Shown here one piece after another: positions 51,719 to 60,122 of a stretch of DNA of 64,000 bases. This DNA comes from Variovorax sp. ZS18.2.2 (GTDB taxonomy: Bacteria; Pseudomonadota; Gammaproteobacteria; Burkholderiales; Burkholderiaceae_C). The position numbers and the translations under genes were made by a program. The notes beneath the pieces are model-generated. The model searched no databases, was not told where the DNA came from, and was given only the letters and a program-made list of their open reading frames with translations. Each line of letters opens with the position of its first letter. Position 1 is the stretch's first letter. The stretch covers positions 186,001-250,000 of the forward strand of contig NZ_JANLNM010000009.1 in the NCBI RefSeq assembly GCF_024701975.1, in the 5' to 3' direction.

Positions 51719-54388
51719 ATGCGCCGCTCACCCGTTCTTCGCGCGCCGTTCCGGCTGACCCTGTGCGCCGCCTTGCTGGGCGCACTCGGCGCGCCTGGCC
51801 ATGCGCAGGAAAAACCACAGCAGTTGGCCGGCTCCAGCTTCAACGAGGAATTCCTGGGCATCGGCGGCGACCAGCCGCATGCGGACCTCTCGCTCTTCTC
51901 TTTCGGCAACCGCGTGCTGCCGGGCAAGTACATGGTCGACGTGTCGCTGAATGAGCGTGGTGCCGGGCAGACCGAGATCCGCTTCGCCGCCAAAGAGGGC
52001 AAGAACGACGCCGAGCCCTGCCTCACGCGCGGCATGCTCGAGGCATGGGGCGTCAACGTGGCGGTGTTTCCCGAATTCGCGAGCGCCGCGGACGAGACCT
52101 GCATCGAGTTGATCAAGGTCATTTCCGATGCCGCGGTCACCTACGATGCCGGCAAGCAGCGCCTGTTCGTGAGCATTCCACAGGCGGCGCTCAAACGATC
52201 GGCGCGCGGCGCGGTCGGTCCCGAGAAATGGGACAAAGGCATCACCGCCGGCATGCTGGACTACCAAGTCAACTTCGCGCGCTACAGCGGTGACAACTAC
52301 CGCAACGACCCGAACCCTTTTGCGCCCCCGCAGAACGTCTTCGACGGCAACCCCTTCGCCGATCGCAACAAGACCTTGCAGCGCAACACTCTGTTCGCGG
52401 GCCTGCGCGCGGGCTTCAACTACGGCGACTGGCGCTTTCGCCATTTCTCGACCTACAACCGAGGCATCGATGGCAAGAGCCGCTGGCAAGGCATCAACAC
52501 CTACATGCAGCGCGACCTGGCCTCGATCAACGGCCAGCTTCTGATCGGAGATGGCAATACGCCGGGCAACTTCTTCGACAGCCTGCCGTTCCGTGGCGTG
52601 CAGCTCTCGTCCGACGACGCGATGCTGCCCGACAGCCAGCAGGGCTATGCGCCCACCATCCGCGGCGTGGCGCAGACCAATGCGCGCGTCACTGTGCGCC
52701 AAAACGGTTATGTGATCTACAGCACCTTCGTGGCGCCGGGCGCGTTCGTCATCGACGACCTGTACCCCACCTCATCGAGCGGTGACCTGGAAGTGAGCAT
52801 CGCGGAAGCCGACGGCCGGCAGACCAAGTACACCCAGGCCTTCTCGGCCGTGCCCACGCTGCTGCGAGAAGACACCTGGCGCTACTCGGCCACTGTCGGC
52901 AAGTACCGCAACAACTACGACGGTGGCAGCGTGCTGGGTGTTCGGCCCTCGCTCTCGCAGCCGATGTTCATGCAAGCGACGCTGGCACGCGGGCTGGGCA
53001 ACGAGTTCTCGGTTTATGGCGGCGTGCTGATGGCGAACATGTACCAGTCGGTGCTCGTGGGCATGGGCAAGAACCTGCGCGACTTCGGCGCCGTGTCGGT
53101 CGACCTGTCGAGCGCGCGCACCACTGATCGCACGCCCACCAATGGCCAGAAGACCTATGACGGCCAGTCGGTGCGCTTCCTCTATTCGAAGTCGTTCCTC
53201 ACCTCGGGCACCAACTTCCGGGTGGCGGGCTACCGCTATTCGACCAGCGGCTACCGCACCTTCCAGGAGGCGGTGCAGATGCAGGACCTGCGGCCCTTCG
53301 AGTCGTTCAACAGCCGCCGCAACGAAGTGCGCTTCGAACTCTCGCAGCAGATCAAGGACCTGGGCACGGTGTTCGCGTCCGCACGCCAGCAGAGCTACTG
53401 GGGCACCGGCGCGAAAGACCGGCTGGTGCAGGTGGGCTATTCGGGCAGCTACAAGCAATTCGGCTACAGCGTCTTCTACAACCACACCACGAACCTGAAC
53501 CGCCCTGCGGTGCGCCAGGTGATGTTCACGCTGAGCATCCCGCTGGGCGACACGCGCGCCAGTGCGATGTACTCGGTCACCCGCGACAGCGCCGGCCGCG
53601 TCAACCAGCAGGCCAGCGTCTACGGCTCGGCCTTCGACGACAGCCGCCTGACTTACAACATGACAGCCAGCGCTGCAAACCAGGGCGGCAGCAGCAGCGG
53701 CAGTGCGAGCGCGAGCTACCTGTCGCAGGTCGGCCGCTTCGACGTCGGCCATTCGCAGGGCCGCGGCTATGGCCAGAGCACCTTCGGAATGTCGGGCGGG
53801 GTGCTGATCCATGGCGGCGGCGTCACGATGTCGCAGGCGCTCGGCGAGACCGTCGCGCTGGTGCAGGCGCCCAAGGCCTCCGGCGTGGGCTTCGAGTCGC
53901 AGCCGGGCGTGGCGACCGACTGGGCCGGCAACGCGATCATTCCCAACCTCACGCCGTACCGGCTGAACCGCCTGGCCATCCGCACCGAAGACCTCGGCGA
54001 CACGGTGGAAGTGAAGAACGCGGCCACCGAGGTTGTGCCTACGCGCGGAGCCGTGGTGGTCGCCAAGTTCGAGACCTCGGTGGGCTTCCGCCTGCTGATG
54101 GTGCTGACGGACGCGAAGGGCCGCGTGCTGCCGCTGGGCTCCAAGATCGAGAACGAGGCGGGCCAGGAGGTCGGCATCGTCGGCCCCGACGGTCAGGCAT
54201 TCGTGACCGGCGCGGCCGACAGCGGCCGGCTGACCGTGCGCTGGGGTCGCGACACTGCCGATCAGTGCGTCGTGCCCTACAGCCTGCCTGATGAAAAGAA
54301 CCCGCCGCCGATCCGCGAATTGAATGGGCAGTGCGAAGCCGCCGGGGTAGTCAACCCGAACGAAATGCAACCGAAGGGAGCGGAATGA
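51719..54388 (+). CDS. Fimbrial outer membrane usher, copy 2
   Basis: An 889-residue usher, parallel to copy 1. I use the ATG at 51719 because GGAG (51706-51709) is 9 bases before it and touches the alternative ATG at 51710. It matches copy 1 throughout except a patch near residues 115-135 (VAVFPEFASAADETCIELIK) and a shorter loop near 600 (NHTTNLNRPAVRQV). Its stop overlaps the adhesin start. Confidence 0.95.
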   Translation: MRRSPVLRAPFRLTLCAALLGALGAPGHAQEKPQQLAGSSFNEEFLGIGGDQPHADLSLFSFGNRVLPGKYMVDVSLNERGAGQTEIRFAAKEGKNDAEPCLTRGMLEAWGVNVAVFPEFASAADETCIELIKVISDAAVTYDAGKQRLFVSIPQAALKRSARGAVGPEKWDKGITAGMLDYQVNFARYSGDNYRNDPNPFAPPQNVFDGNPFADRNKTLQRNTLFAGLRAGFNYGDWRFRHFSTYNRGIDGKSRWQGINTYMQRDLASINGQLLIGDGNTPGNFFDSLPFRGVQLSSDDAMLPDSQQGYAPTIRGVAQTNARVTVRQNGYVIYSTFVAPGAFVIDDLYPTSSSGDLEVSIAEADGRQTKYTQAFSAVPTLLREDTWRYSATVGKYRNNYDGGSVLGVRPSLSQPMFMQATLARGLGNEFSVYGGVLMANMYQSVLVGMGKNLRDFGAVSVDLSSARTTDRTPTNGQKTYDGQSVRFLYSKSFLTSGTNFRVAGYRYSTSGYRTFQEAVQMQDLRPFESFNSRRNEVRFELSQQIKDLGTVFASARQQSYWGTGAKDRLVQVGYSGSYKQFGYSVFYNHTTNLNRPAVRQVMFTLSIPLGDTRASAMYSVTRDSAGRVNQQASVYGSAFDDSRLTYNMTASAANQGGSSSGSASASYLSQVGRFDVGHSQGRGYGQSTFGMSGGVLIHGGGVTMSQALGETVALVQAPKASGVGFESQPGVATDWAGNAIIPNLTPYRLNRLAIRTEDLGDTVEVKNAATEVVPTRGAVVVAKFETSVGFRLLMVLTDAKGRVLPLGSKIENEAGQEVGIVGPDGQAFVTGAADSGRLTVRWGRDTADQCVVPYSLPDEKNPPPIRELNGQCEAAGVVNPNEMQPKGAE

Positions 54389-55461
54389 ACCGCAACAGTC
54401 CATCCTCTGATGCGATGAAGAGCGTACGCCGCCTCGTGCGTTTCGCCATGTCGGCCTTTGTGCTGCTGCTGGGCACGCAAGGCGCTTGGGCGCAATGCAA
54501 GGTGAATCCGGGCTACAAAGAAACACTCGTCCCCATGGACATGGGCAGGGTGGTGATTCCGAACGAGACAAAGGTGGGAGAACGGATCACCTTCAGGGAC
54601 TTTCCCATCCGTCCGCCGGGCTCCACCAACAAGCCGTGGAACTGCCTCCCCAATGGAGGACAAGTGCAGGGTGACATTCTGAACGTCAGGGAAATGGTGA
54701 CGAATATCGGCCTAAGCAAGGTGTTTGCAACGGAAGTGGACGGTGTCGGCATCCGGTTGTCGCGAGTTTTCAGGGACGACACCGGCGCCGGTGGCGGTGC
54801 TTTCGAGGAGACCCAGTATCCGCACACGCGCTCGACCTCCACCGACTTCGGCGACTTCAATGCAACGTCGCGCTTCCGGGTCGAGTTGTTCAAGACCAAG
54901 TCTGTGACAGGTAACGGACCCATCGGACCGCCCGGGAACTACACCCAGTACTACAGTCTGTTCGTTGACGTCCTCAACCCCAGGCAATCGGTGCTGACCA
55001 CAACGCTTAGTGGCCTGGGCATCACGATCATCACGCCATCGTGCACGGTGGACTTGGGCTCGAAGAACATCCCGGTGGACTTCGGCAAGGTGCCGCAGAG
55101 CAACTTCAAGGGCAAGGGCACCACAACGGGTGACCGCAAGTTCAACATCAAGCTCAATTGCAAGGCGGGGGCGAATGCGGAGAACACGGTTCTCCTGCGC
55201 ATGGACGCGACGCAGGACCCATCGAACGAGCAGGGCGTACTGAAGATCACGCCTGCCGGTTCGACCACCGCCACCGGCGTGGGCATTCAGGTGATGAATG
55301 ACAAGAGCGTGCCAGTGAAATTCGGCGAAACCGTGGAGGTGGGTCCGTCGATGACCGGCTCCTATGTGTTGCCCTATACGGCGCGCTATTTCCAGACAGG
55401 TGACAAGGTAACGCCGGGTCGTGCCGACGGTACGGCGACCTTCACGCTGGACTACAAGTAG
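54385..55461 (+). CDS. Pilus tip adhesin (two-domain), copy 2
   Basis: A 358-residue tip adhesin with a signal of about 35 residues (ending GAWAQ). The N-terminal domain (QCKVNPGYKETLVPMDMGRV onward) shares only short islands with copy 1, such as MDMGRV and IPNET. From LSGLGITIITPSCTVDLGSKN the pilin domain is very similar and ends GTATFTLDYK. Divergence limited to the receptor domain suggests a different ligand. Confidence 0.82.
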   Translation: MNRNSPSSDAMKSVRRLVRFAMSAFVLLLGTQGAWAQCKVNPGYKETLVPMDMGRVVIPNETKVGERITFRDFPIRPPGSTNKPWNCLPNGGQVQGDILNVREMVTNIGLSKVFATEVDGVGIRLSRVFRDDTGAGGGAFEETQYPHTRSTSTDFGDFNATSRFRVELFKTKSVTGNGPIGPPGNYTQYYSLFVDVLNPRQSVLTTTLSGLGITIITPSCTVDLGSKNIPVDFGKVPQSNFKGKGTTTGDRKFNIKLNCKAGANAENTVLLRMDATQDPSNEQGVLKITPAGSTTATGVGIQVMNDKSVPVKFGETVEVGPSMTGSYVLPYTARYFQTGDKVTPGRADGTATFTLDYK

Positions 55462-55551
55462 CGCCCCGGTCCAACGCGGGGCTACCTCATGCCGGGAGAG
55501 GCATGCGAGCGAATCTGTGTTTGTTTTAACTTTTACAACAGGGAGCGCGTC

Positions 55552-56853
55552 ATGAGTTCGACTGTGGGATGGAAGAGGTTCGGTGCGGCGTGGATCGCCG
55601 CCGCAACCACGTTGCTGGCCGCATGCGGAGGCGGCGGAGGCAGCGATGGAAATACGGGGCTGGGCGGTGCTATGGGGGGTGGAACTGCGTCATCGCCGGT
55701 ATCGGGCATCCAGAAGGAGAAGGGGACTCAGGAAGAGTTACCTCTTCTTCCCCTTAAGCAACGTGTCGACGGCCCGCTGCAAGACGCTCGATTTGTGGGG
55801 CCGATGCGCATGACAACCGACAGCCTTGGCAACACCTATGTGGTCGACCAACTGGTCATCACCGAGTACGGTTCCACCGTCAACATCATCCGCAAGATCG
55901 ATTCAAGGGGAAACGTCACCACGTTGAAAGCGGCCGAGAAAGATGGAGGCATGTTGCAGTTCGAACGAATTGCAGACATCGCGGTGGACAGCCAGGGCAC
56001 GTTGTATGTCCCGAGCGAGCACGCGATCAAGAAGATCGACGCACGAGGAAACGTCAGCGTCTTCGCGGGGAAGCCAGGCGAGCCAGGCGAACAGGATGGT
56101 GCTGCGGGGGAAGGGCGCCTCGCTTGGCCAAGCTCTATCGCGGTTGACGCCGATGGCGCGGTCTACGTCTCCAGTTCAATGGCCAGAACGATCAGGAAGA
56201 TCAGCCCGGAGGGGAAAATCACGACCATCGCGGGGAGCAGCAAGGATGGTCGAACTTGGAGGCAACGTCCTGGTGGAGACGATGGTGATGGACTGGACGC
56301 CAGGTTCGTGGATCCGACTTCGCTGGCAGTCGATGGCAAAAAGAATGTCTACGTGTTTGACTTTGGACGTGTTCGCAAGATTGCGCCGAACGGCGCGGTC
56401 TCTACCTTGGCCGGACCACCAGCGTTCAGCACTTGGAAACGCTATGCGGATGGTCTCGGCGAGCAGGCGATATTTGGCTTTGCAGAAAGTGCTATGGCAG
56501 CCGATGCCGATGGGACTGTCTATGTGGCGGATCGCGAGAACAACGTAGTCCGCAAAATCAGTCCTGCAGGAATGGTGACGACCATCGGCAAGCGCTACAA
56601 CCTTCAAGCTCAGAATGAAGATGGCACATTGACACCGCCGAAACTGACCAGCTACTACGAAGATGGTGCGAGCTCGTCTGCCGTCTTTGAAAACCTTGTA
56701 GGCATCACGATTCGGGCGGGCATGGTGTATGTGTCGGAGATATCCAGCGCCACCATCAGACAAATTTCCGCAGATGGCGTTGTCAGTACATGGGCCGGTG
56801 TGCGCAGTCGATCACCCGAGTATCCCGAGTACCCGGGCACGATCCCTCCGTGA
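55552..56853 (+). CDS. NHL-repeat lipoprotein
   Basis: A 433-residue lipoprotein. The lipobox LLAAC is followed by a Gly-rich tether (CGGGGGSDGNTG). From about residue 80, repeats of the form 'ARFVGPMRMTTDSLGNTYVVD ... IRKID..GNVTTL' recur five or six times, giving an NHL beta-propeller like those that bind partner proteins or sugars. Start at 55552 after GGGAGCGCGTC. Base composition is lower in GC than its neighbours, hinting at transfer. Possibly unrelated to the pili. Confidence 0.85.
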   Translation: MSSTVGWKRFGAAWIAAATTLLAACGGGGGSDGNTGLGGAMGGGTASSPVSGIQKEKGTQEELPLLPLKQRVDGPLQDARFVGPMRMTTDSLGNTYVVDQLVITEYGSTVNIIRKIDSRGNVTTLKAAEKDGGMLQFERIADIAVDSQGTLYVPSEHAIKKIDARGNVSVFAGKPGEPGEQDGAAGEGRLAWPSSIAVDADGAVYVSSSMARTIRKISPEGKITTIAGSSKDGRTWRQRPGGDDGDGLDARFVDPTSLAVDGKKNVYVFDFGRVRKIAPNGAVSTLAGPPAFSTWKRYADGLGEQAIFGFAESAMAADADGTVYVADRENNVVRKISPAGMVTTIGKRYNLQAQNEDGTLTPPKLTSYYEDGASSSAVFENLVGITIRAGMVYVSEISSATIRQISADGVVSTWAGVRSRSPEYPEYPGTIPP

Positions 56854-56887
56854 GAGTGAGAGGGCCGCGCCGACTGAACGACGAGAG

Positions 56888-57214
56888 TCAAGAATCGCCG
56901 GCCGGCCGCATGGGGATGTCCCCCATCGCGTCATCCTCACGCAGTCCGCGCGCGGCCTTCAGCAACTCGATCGACAGCCCATCGCCCTGTCCAGCAAAGC
57001 CCTTGGCGACGCCTTCCAGCACCGTCGACAGCCCGGCTTCCCCGTCGGCGCGGGCGTCCATGCTGATGTTGAGCACCCGGGCCGCCATCTGGCGGTAGGT
57101 GATGGCGCCGGCGCCTTCGAGCGCGGCCACCAGGTCCAGGTACAGCGCCAGGTTCAGGTCGAACACCAGCTTGGGCGTGATTTCGAAGTCGTCGTTCTTG
57201 TTCTTGCCGTCCAT
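56888..57214 (-). CDS. Small conserved protein of unknown function
   Basis: A 108-residue acidic cytoplasmic protein, no signal or helix anchor. Its opening (MDGKNKNDDFEITPKLVFDL) and VLNISMDARADGEAGLSTVLEGV have no motif I recognise; I believe similar proteins occur across Burkholderiales. AAGGAGCTCACCC precedes the ATG. It converges on the NHL-repeat gene. Confidence 0.72.
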   Translation of the reverse strand: MDGKNKNDDFEITPKLVFDLNLALYLDLVAALEGAGAITYRQMAARVLNISMDARADGEAGLSTVLEGVAKGFAGQGDGLSIELLKAARGLREDDAMGDIPMRPAGDS

Positions 57215-57317
57215 GGGTGAGCTCCTTGTTTTTTCTGAGCCTCCACTCTAGCCAGAAAAAGCGCCTCGATCCGTTGGACGCGAGCGTGATTCGTTCATTC
57301 GCTCACGCGTTCGTTGT

Positions 57318-58169
57318 TCAGCGGGCGCGCGTGCCCATGACGGCCGCCGCGATGATCAGCGCCGCGGCGAGCGCGATGCTCCAGGTGAGCGGGCGGCCGG
57401 TCACGACCAGCAACAGCGACGTGGAGGCCAGCGGCGTGATGTAGCTCAGGATGCCGATCTGCCGCGCATCGCCGCGCTTGAGCGCCATGTCCCAGACGAA
57501 AAAAGCCGCGCCCAGCGGGCCGAGGCCGCAGAGCGCGACCAGCAGCCAGTCGCGGGCCGACATCGCGACCGAGGGCTCCAGCAGCGCATGACAGATCAGC
57601 GACAACGCGCCCGAGACCAGCCCGAACAATCCGATCGCCGAGGTGGGAAACGCCGCCACCCGCTTCGTCCACAGCGAGTAGCTCGCCCAGATGAAGGCCG
57701 AGCCCAGCGCCGGCAGGAAGCCCCAGTACCCGGCGGCTGCACCCGAAGCCGGGGCCGTGCCGCCGCGTGCGCCGAGGATCGCGATCGCCGCCCCCGCGAA
57801 CCCGAGCAGCGCCGCCACCACGTGCAGCGGCCGCAGCGACATGCGCGGCAGCAGCACCGGCGCCAGCACCACCATGAGCAGCGGCCACAGGTAGTTGACG
57901 AGATTGGCTTCGACCGGCGGTGCATACCGCAGCGCGATGAACAGCAGGAAGTGGTAGCCGAACAGGCCGTAGATGCCGAGCGCCAGCGTGCGCGGCGGCA
58001 CCTTCCAGGCGCGGCGGTCGCGCAGCACGAGCGGCCAGCTCGGCACGCTGCCGATCATGAGCGCGAGCCCCGTGAGCAGGAACGGCGGCAGGTGCGACAA
58101 GGCCGTGCCGAGCGAGGCAAGGGAGGTCCAGAGCGCGATGGCGAGCAGGGCGTAGACGGTGGAAGACAT
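57318..58169 (-). CDS. EamA family transporter (DMT superfamily)
   Basis: A 283-residue inner-membrane exporter with ten predicted helices in two EamA halves. PPVEANLVNYLWPLLMVVLAP is the family signature of YddG-like aromatic amino acid exporters; the second half has FVWDMALKRGDARQIGILSY. Start at 58169 gives a normal N-terminus. The divergently or co-expressed AraC regulator upstream may control it. Confidence 0.9.
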   Translation of the reverse strand: MSSTVYALLAIALWTSLASLGTALSHLPPFLLTGLALMIGSVPSWPLVLRDRRAWKVPPRTLALGIYGLFGYHFLLFIALRYAPPVEANLVNYLWPLLMVVLAPVLLPRMSLRPLHVVAALLGFAGAAIAILGARGGTAPASGAAAGYWGFLPALGSAFIWASYSLWTKRVAAFPTSAIGLFGLVSGALSLICHALLEPSVAMSARDWLLVALCGLGPLGAAFFVWDMALKRGDARQIGILSYITPLASTSLLLVVTGRPLTWSIALAAALIIAAAVMGTRAR

Positions 58170-58239
58170 GACCGGCGAGGCTAAGCGATGGCGTCGTCGC
58201 GCAACGCCGGTCGATCGTCGCGCGGCGACGGTCTTGCCG

Positions 58240-58947
58240 TCAGACGCCCCGGCGCCGCAGCGCGGCCGTGAGCGCCGACGGCGAGCGGTAGCCCGTGCGC
58301 CGCGCCGTTTCCGCGACGCCCATGCCGTCCAGCCGCAGTTCGCGCGCATGCGCCAGCCGCAGCCCGCGCAGCCAGTGCATCGCGCTCACGCCTTGCTCCT
58401 CGCGGCAGCGCTGCGCGAACTGGCTGGGGCTCAGGCAGGAGACCTCGGCCAGGTCCGAAACAGTCAAGGGCTCGTGCCAGCGCGCCCGGGCCCAGGCCGC
58501 GAGCGCCGGCCAATCGATGCGGCGGCGGCGCGTGTCCGGCAACGATGAAGGCGCGGGACTCCAGGCTTCCAGCAACAGCGCGGGGCCGTGCTGCAGGGCG
58601 AGTGCGGCGTGCTGCGGCTGCTTCATGCAATGCGCCAGGTAGCGCGCGAGCGCGTGCAGCTGCGGCACGTCGGCCGGCGCGCGCTCGGTGCAGCGGGCCC
58701 ATGGCGCGTGCGTGGTGTCGAGCACCAGGCACACGCTGCCCAGCCCGCGCGCCTCGAAGTCGTGGCGGTCGCCCGGCGCGACCACCTGTGCCTCGCCCAC
58801 GCCGATGCCCGCGCCTCGGCCTTCGACCTCGATGTCGAGCACGCCATCGAGTCCGATCAGCACCTGGAAGTGATCGTGCGCATGGCTGCCGCGCGACGTG
58901 CCGTAGTCGCGCAGCGAAAGGGTGTGGTGGGTGGCGGGCGCGCGCAT
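58240..58947 (-). CDS. AraC family transcriptional regulator
   Basis: A 235-residue regulator. An N-terminal cupin (SHAHDHFQVLIGLDGVLDIE; VAPGDRHDFEA) binds an effector and the C-terminal ~95 residues contain two helix-turn-helix motifs (LTVSDLAEVSCLSPSQFAQR; GMGVAETARRTGYRSPSALT). The typical final Phe/Arg-rich AraC signature is partly degenerate. It precedes the EamA gene by 70 bases on the same strand, a common exporter-regulator pair. Confidence 0.9.
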   Translation of the reverse strand: MRAPATHHTLSLRDYGTSRGSHAHDHFQVLIGLDGVLDIEVEGRGAGIGVGEAQVVAPGDRHDFEARGLGSVCLVLDTTHAPWARCTERAPADVPQLHALARYLAHCMKQPQHAALALQHGPALLLEAWSPAPSSLPDTRRRRIDWPALAAWARARWHEPLTVSDLAEVSCLSPSQFAQRCREEQGVSAMHWLRGLRLAHARELRLDGMGVAETARRTGYRSPSALTAALRRRGV

Positions 58948-58988
58948 GGCGGGAAGGCGCAGATTGTCTCCCCCCGGCTCGCCGCCTG

Positions 58989-60122
58989 TCACGCAAGCCG
59001 CAGCAGCAACGCCGAGGCCGCGCACACCAGCAGGAACGGAATGCTGATGCGGTGGAACTCGCGCAGCCCGTTCGGCAGCTTCGCGAGCCGCAGCGCGATC
59101 AGGTTGGCCAGCGAGCCCAGCACGCAGCCGAAGCCGCCCACGCTCACGCCCGCCGCCAGCGCGGGCAGGTCGCGCACATGGCCGTCCAGCAGGATGGCGG
59201 CCGGCACGTTGCTGATGAACTGCGAAGTGACGATGGCCGCGAGGTAGGCGCGCCATCCCTCGGTGATCGGCCAGTGGCCGAGCAGCGCGGTGATGGCCGG
59301 CAACTCGGCCAGCTGGCGCAGGTCGACGAACATCAGCGCGATGATCGCGAGCAGCGCCCAGTCGATGCCGCGCAGCACGCGCGGATACGTCACCAGGAAC
59401 ACGCCGAACACCACGCCCAGCCCCGCCAGCAGCCAGTGCCGGTCGAGCGCGACCACGAAGCCGATGAAGAGCACGCCTGCCAGTGCCAGCAGGCGCGGCT
59501 GCACCGGTGCTGCTTCGGTCTCGGGCTTGAGCGCGATCGGCGTGCGCGGCACCAGCAGCCACACGGCCACGAAGAGCCAGAACAGCATCACTGCCACCGT
59601 CGGCCCCATCATCCCCATGAAGGCGAAGAAGCTCTCGCCCGAGCGGTGCCAGAGATAGAGGTTCTGCGGATTGCCGATCGGCGTGAGGGCCGAACCCGCA
59701 TTCACCGCCAGCGCCTCCAGCACCACGAGCCGTGCGAGCGGCAGGTGCGCCTGGTTGGCGAGCACGCGCGTGAGTGGCACCAGCAGGAACAGGCTCACGT
59801 CGTTGGTCACCAGCGCGGAGAGCAGCGCCGCGCTCGCCGTCAGCAGCATCGCCAGGCTGCGCTGGTTGTGCGTGCGCGCGAGCAGGCGCTGCGCGGCGGC
59901 CTGCAGCATGCCGCTCTTCTCCACGCCCTGCGTGATGGCCAGCAGCCCGGCCAGCGCGCCCACGGTCTGCCAGTCGACCAGCTGGAGCCACGCCATCGGT
60001 GCGCGTGGGCGCAGAAACGCGAATAACACCGCGACGGTGACCAGCACCCACAGCAGGCCGTTGCCGCCGCCGTGCTCTTCAGACAGCGGCCCGGCTTTGG
60101 CTTCAGCGGCCGACAAGGTCAC
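58989..60122 (-). CDS. SLC13/ArsB-type anion permease
   Basis: A ~377-residue membrane protein of the ion-transporter superfamily. Motifs are TNDVSLFLLVPLTRVLA, VNAGSALTPIGNPQNLYLW (the first hairpin loop) and TSQFISNVPAAILLDGH (the second). I place the start at GTG 60122, overlapping the ligase end by 20 bases, because a longer frame lies fully inside the ligase gene. No clear ribosome site exists, so a later start is possible. Substrate unknown (dicarboxylate, arsenite or Na+). Confidence 0.8.
   Translation of the reverse strand: MTLSAAEAKAGPLSEEHGGGNGLLWVLVTVAVLFAFLRPRAPMAWLQLVDWQTVGALAGLLAITQGVEKSGMLQAAAQRLLARTHNQRSLAMLLTASAALLSALVTNDVSLFLLVPLTRVLANQAHLPLARLVVLEALAVNAGSALTPIGNPQNLYLWHRSGESFFAFMGMMGPTVAVMLFWLFVAVWLLVPRTPIALKPETEAAPVQPRLLALAGVLFIGFVVALDRHWLLAGLGVVFGVFLVTYPRVLRGIDWALLAIIALMFVDLRQLAELPAITALLGHWPITEGWRAYLAAIVTSQFISNVPAAILLDGHVRDLPALAAGVSVGGFGCVLGSLANLIALRLAKLPNGLREFHRISIPFLLVCAASALLLRLA

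Larger units (their letters stand above)
50190..55461 (+). repeat. Tandem duplication, pilus operon copy 2
   Basis: Second copy of the pilin-chaperone-usher-adhesin operon, same orientation and order as 43837-49192. The left flank carries decayed remains of the copy-1 upstream genes. Confidence 0.92.
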
